The notes below the pieces were generated by a model. That model had not been told where the DNA came from. It searched no databases and was given only the letters and a program-made list of their open reading frames with translations. The position numbers and the translations under genes were made by a program. Below, in pieces: positions 61,961-64,000 of a DNA stretch of 64,000 nt (position 1 is the first letter of the stretch; every line of letters begins with the position of its first letter). Source of the stretch: Streptomyces qinglanensis. GTDB lineage: Bacteria > Actinomycetota > Actinomycetes > Streptomycetales > Streptomycetaceae. The stretch spans positions 682,001 through 746,000 of the forward strand of contig NZ_FOGO01000001.1 of assembly GCF_900111245.1 (NCBI RefSeq). Direction: 5' to 3'.

Positions 61961-63028
61961 TCAGCAGCAGTCCGGCTCCAGTCCCGTCGGCAGTTCGTCG
62001 CCGCGGAAGACCTGCACCGTCGCGTCGTCCCCGCCGAGCGCGGCCACCGCCAGCAGCACCGCGGCCGCCGTCCAGGCCGTCCGCTCCTCGGGCCAGACCG
62101 CCTCGTCGTCGAAGACGTACCCCGTCCAGTACATGCCGTCCTCGGCGCGCAGGTGCTGCATCCAGCGCAGGATGTCCAGCGCGTGGTCCGACTCGCCCGT
62201 CGCCCACAGCGCCAGGGCCAGCTCCGCGCTCTCGCCGCCGGTCACCCACGGGTTGGGGACCACGCAGCGCACGCCCAGACCGGGCACGACGAAGCGGTCC
62301 CAGCCCTCCTCGAGGCGCTCCTTTGCCGCGGCCCCGCGCAGCGCCCCGCCGAGCACCGGGTAGTACCAGTCCATCGAGTAGCGGCTCTTGTCCAGGAACC
62401 GCTCCGGGTGGCGGCGGACGGCGTGCCCGAGCCATCCGGCGGCCAGCTCCCAGTCCGGCTGCGGCTCCTCCCGCCGTTCGGCCAGCGCCAGCGCGCACCG
62501 CAGGGCCTGGTAGACCGAGGAGGAACCGGTCAGCAGCGCCTCGGCGGTGGCGGTGCCGTCCGCGTCGCGCTTCCAGCCGATCTGGCCGCCCGGCTGCTGG
62601 AGGCGCAGCACGAACTCCACGGCGGCCACCACCATGGGCCACATCCGGTCGACGAAGGCGTCGTCGCCGGTGGACAGGTAGTGGTGCCACACGCCGACGG
62701 CCGGGTACGCGCAGAAGTTGGTCTCCCGCGTGCGGTCGGTGGGGCGGGCCGCGTCCCCGTCGGCGTAGGCCGCGTACCAGGAGCCGTCCGGCAGTTGGTG
62801 GGCGGCCAGCCAGTCGTAGGCGGCCGCCGCGCGCTCGTGCTCCCCGGCGGCGTCCAGCGCCATCGCGGCCTCGACATGGTCCCACGGGTCGAGATGGTGG
62901 CCGCGGAACCACGGCAGGGCACCGTCCTCGCGCTGTCCGGCCAGGATGCCCTCGACGGTCGACCGGGCCTGCGCGGCGGTCAGCACGCCGGGCAGCACCA
63001 GCCGCTCGGTCCGCTCCGGGCTGGTCAC
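61961..63028 (-). CDS. Prenyltransferase/squalene-cyclase-like (alpha/alpha)6 barrel protein
   Basis: 355 residues, mostly paired helices. Repeats with a QQ/DGS-type signature are seen: GILAGQREDGALPWFRGHHLDPWDHVEAAMAL (split for length), WLAAHQLPDGSWYAAYADGD, WMQHLRAEDGMYWTGYV. In conserved actinobacterial clusters this protein accompanies a methyltransferase and glycosyltransferases. It has a glycosidase- or cyclase-like fold but no known reaction. GTG 63028 overlaps the methyltransferase stop (GTGA), so the pair is translationally coupled. Confidence 0.82.
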   Translation of the reverse strand: MTSPERTERLVLPGVLTAAQARSTVEGILAGQREDGALPWFRGHHLDPWDHVEAAMALDAAGEHERAAAAYDWLAAHQLPDGSWYAAYADGDAARPTDRTRETNFCAYPAVGVWHHYLSTGDDAFVDRMWPMVVAAVEFVLRLQQPGGQIGWKRDADGTATAEALLTGSSSVYQALRCALALAERREEPQPDWELAAGWLGHAVRRHPERFLDKSRYSMDWYYPVLGGALRGAAAKERLEEGWDRFVVPGLGVRCVVPNPWVTGGESAELALALWATGESDHALDILRWMQHLRAEDGMYWTGYVFDDEAVWPEERTAWTAAAVLLAVAALGGDDATVQVFRGDELPTGLEPDCC

Positions 63029-63840
63029 TTGGCCGCCGCGGCGGACTCGTCCGACACCTGCCGGCCGGCGGTCGCGCCCGTCGCCTCGCCGGTTCCCGGG
63101 AGGGGGGAGAGCGGGGGCAGATGAGGTTTGGTGGCGTAGGCGACGAAGCTCTTGCCGATCAGCGGGTCGAGGGCGCGCTCGGCGACCCGGGTGGCCAGCG
63201 GGCGCTTCATGATGTCCCACACGAGCAGTTTGTGGTAGGCGCGCACCGGAAGGGCCGCCCGGTCCCCGTCGCGGTCGACGCCGAACGCGCACTTGAGCCA
63301 CCAGTACGGCGCGTGCAGTCCGTGCGCGTGGTGGGTGCCGTAGGGGCGCAGTCCGGCCTCCCGCAACCGGGCCAGGAGTTCGGTGGCGCGGTAGATGCGG
63401 ATGTGGCCGCCCTCGACCTCGTGGTAGGCGTCGCTCAGCGCCCAGCACACCTTCTCGGGACCGTAGCGCGGCACGGTGACCGCGAGTCGGCCACCGGGCC
63501 TGAGCACCCGCACCATCTCGGCCAGGACGCCCTTGTCGTCCGGGATGTGCTCCATGACCTCGGAGATGATGACGACGTCGAAGCTGTCGTCGGGGAAGGG
63601 CAGCGCGAGCGCGTCGCCCTCCATCGCGGTCGCCGTCGCCCCCTCGGGGGCCTCACCCGCCTCGGCCATCGCGGCGAACCAGGTGGCGACCTCGCGGATC
63701 TCCTCCGCGTTGCGGTCGAGGGCGACCACGCGGGCGCCGCGCCGGTAGCACTCGAAGGCGTGCCGCCCCGCCCCGCAGCCCAGGTCGAGCACGCGATCGC
63801 CGGGGGCGAGCGGGAATCGGGAGAAGTCCACGGTCAGCAC
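63025..63840 (-). CDS. Class I SAM-dependent methyltransferase
   Basis: 271 residues. RVLDLGCGAGRHAFECYRRGARVVALD (AdoMet motif I and the Asp of beta-2), MEGDALALPFPDDSFDVVIISEVMEHIPD (motifs II/III), LRPGGRLAVTVPRYGPE. A C-terminal half with APYWWLKCAFG and YHKLLVWDIMK may position a hydrophobic substrate. It is coupled to the barrel-protein gene downstream. GGAAGG precedes GTG 63840. Substrate unknown. Confidence 0.9.
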   Translation of the reverse strand: MLTVDFSRFPLAPGDRVLDLGCGAGRHAFECYRRGARVVALDRNAEEIREVATWFAAMAEAGEAPEGATATAMEGDALALPFPDDSFDVVIISEVMEHIPDDKGVLAEMVRVLRPGGRLAVTVPRYGPEKVCWALSDAYHEVEGGHIRIYRATELLARLREAGLRPYGTHHAHGLHAPYWWLKCAFGVDRDGDRAALPVRAYHKLLVWDIMKRPLATRVAERALDPLIGKSFVAYATKPHLPPLSPLPGTGEATGATAGRQVSDESAAAAK

Positions 63841-63930
63841 GGGGGATCAGCCTTCCACATCAGTGTCTGGGGGCGGGGAGCAGGGGTGTGGCGAGCAGGG
63901 TGCGGGCGGGGTCCGGGTACGGCCGTCCGC

Positions 63931-64000
63931 TCACCGGCTCTGGGCGAGTGCGGCGGGCGCCTCCGCGGGGCGTCGCGCCGCGGGTGGCCGGGTCCGGCGG
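63931..64000 (-). CDS. Possible C-terminus of a further minus-strand gene (edge fragment)
   Basis: A frame entering from the right edge ends with TGA at 63931; the last residues read RPPAARRPAEAPAALAQSR. It would be the next gene of the methyltransferase/barrel cluster, often a glycosyltransferase in relatives. Too short to verify. Confidence 0.3.
   Translation of the reverse strand, partial: RRTRPPAARRPAEAPAALAQSR

Overview
High-GC actinobacterial chromosome, almost certainly Streptomyces or a close relative. Signs are the GTG starts, the conserved small actinomycete proteins, F420-type enzymes, the RNase HI/acid phosphatase fusion, the zinc-ribbon/Nif3-like pair and an actinobacterial type A RNase P RNA. 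The window is mostly core chromosome carrying one acquired island.

Layout. 1-3.9 kb: envelope polymer or lipid genes (Wzz-like protein cut by the left edge, GT4 glycosyltransferase, CTP-dependent nucleotidyltransferase, CDP-alcohol phosphatidyltransferase). 4-15.4 kb: mixed housekeeping and regulatory genes, including a TetR repressor with two clear operators, ddaH behind a 15-bp RNA hairpin that covers its ribosome binding site, an Rsm22-type methyltransferase, an MFS exporter/serine hydrolase pair, an SDR and an FMN 2-hydroxyacid enzyme. 15.56-15.98 kb: rnpB.

15.946-24.540 kb: a genomic island inserted at the 3' end of rnpB and bounded by a 42-bp direct repeat (41/42 identical). It carries a WXG100-like protein, a large RHS/YD-repeat polymorphic toxin, an overlapping candidate immunity gene and one further small gene, then a decayed IS3-family element and the frameshifted remnant of a tyrosine integrase. 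The RHS reading frame is cut by one in-frame TGA between the RHS core and the toxin end. This is the most unusual part of the window.

24.8-29.2 kb: a frameshifted Uma2 gene, then a small DevR/DosR-like stress group (flavin-binding PPOX protein, double-domain universal stress protein, NarL/DevR-type response regulator, DoxX-like membrane protein) sharing a palindromic box. 29.5-46.3 kb: mainly single metabolic genes: PEP-mutase family, Ddn-like F420 protein, radical SAM protein, DHFR-like, DinB-like, FAD oxidase, YaaA, KDPG aldolase, an ABC-F protein with a possible leader peptide, and the RNase H / zinc-ribbon / Nif3-like group. 46.4-52.95 kb: five minus-strand genes under two KstR-type operators (SCPx thiolase, MFS transporter, MaoC hydratase, Zn-alcohol dehydrogenase, SDR), which look like steroid or branched acyl-CoA beta-oxidation. 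53-64 kb: paired membrane-anchored proteins of unknown function, an O-methyltransferase-like protein, a lipoprotein amidase, an LLM oxidoreductase, a secreted esterase, a TetR regulator, and a translationally coupled methyltransferase and (a/a)6-barrel-like pair.

All calls come from reading the sequence and remembered family features; no database search was run.
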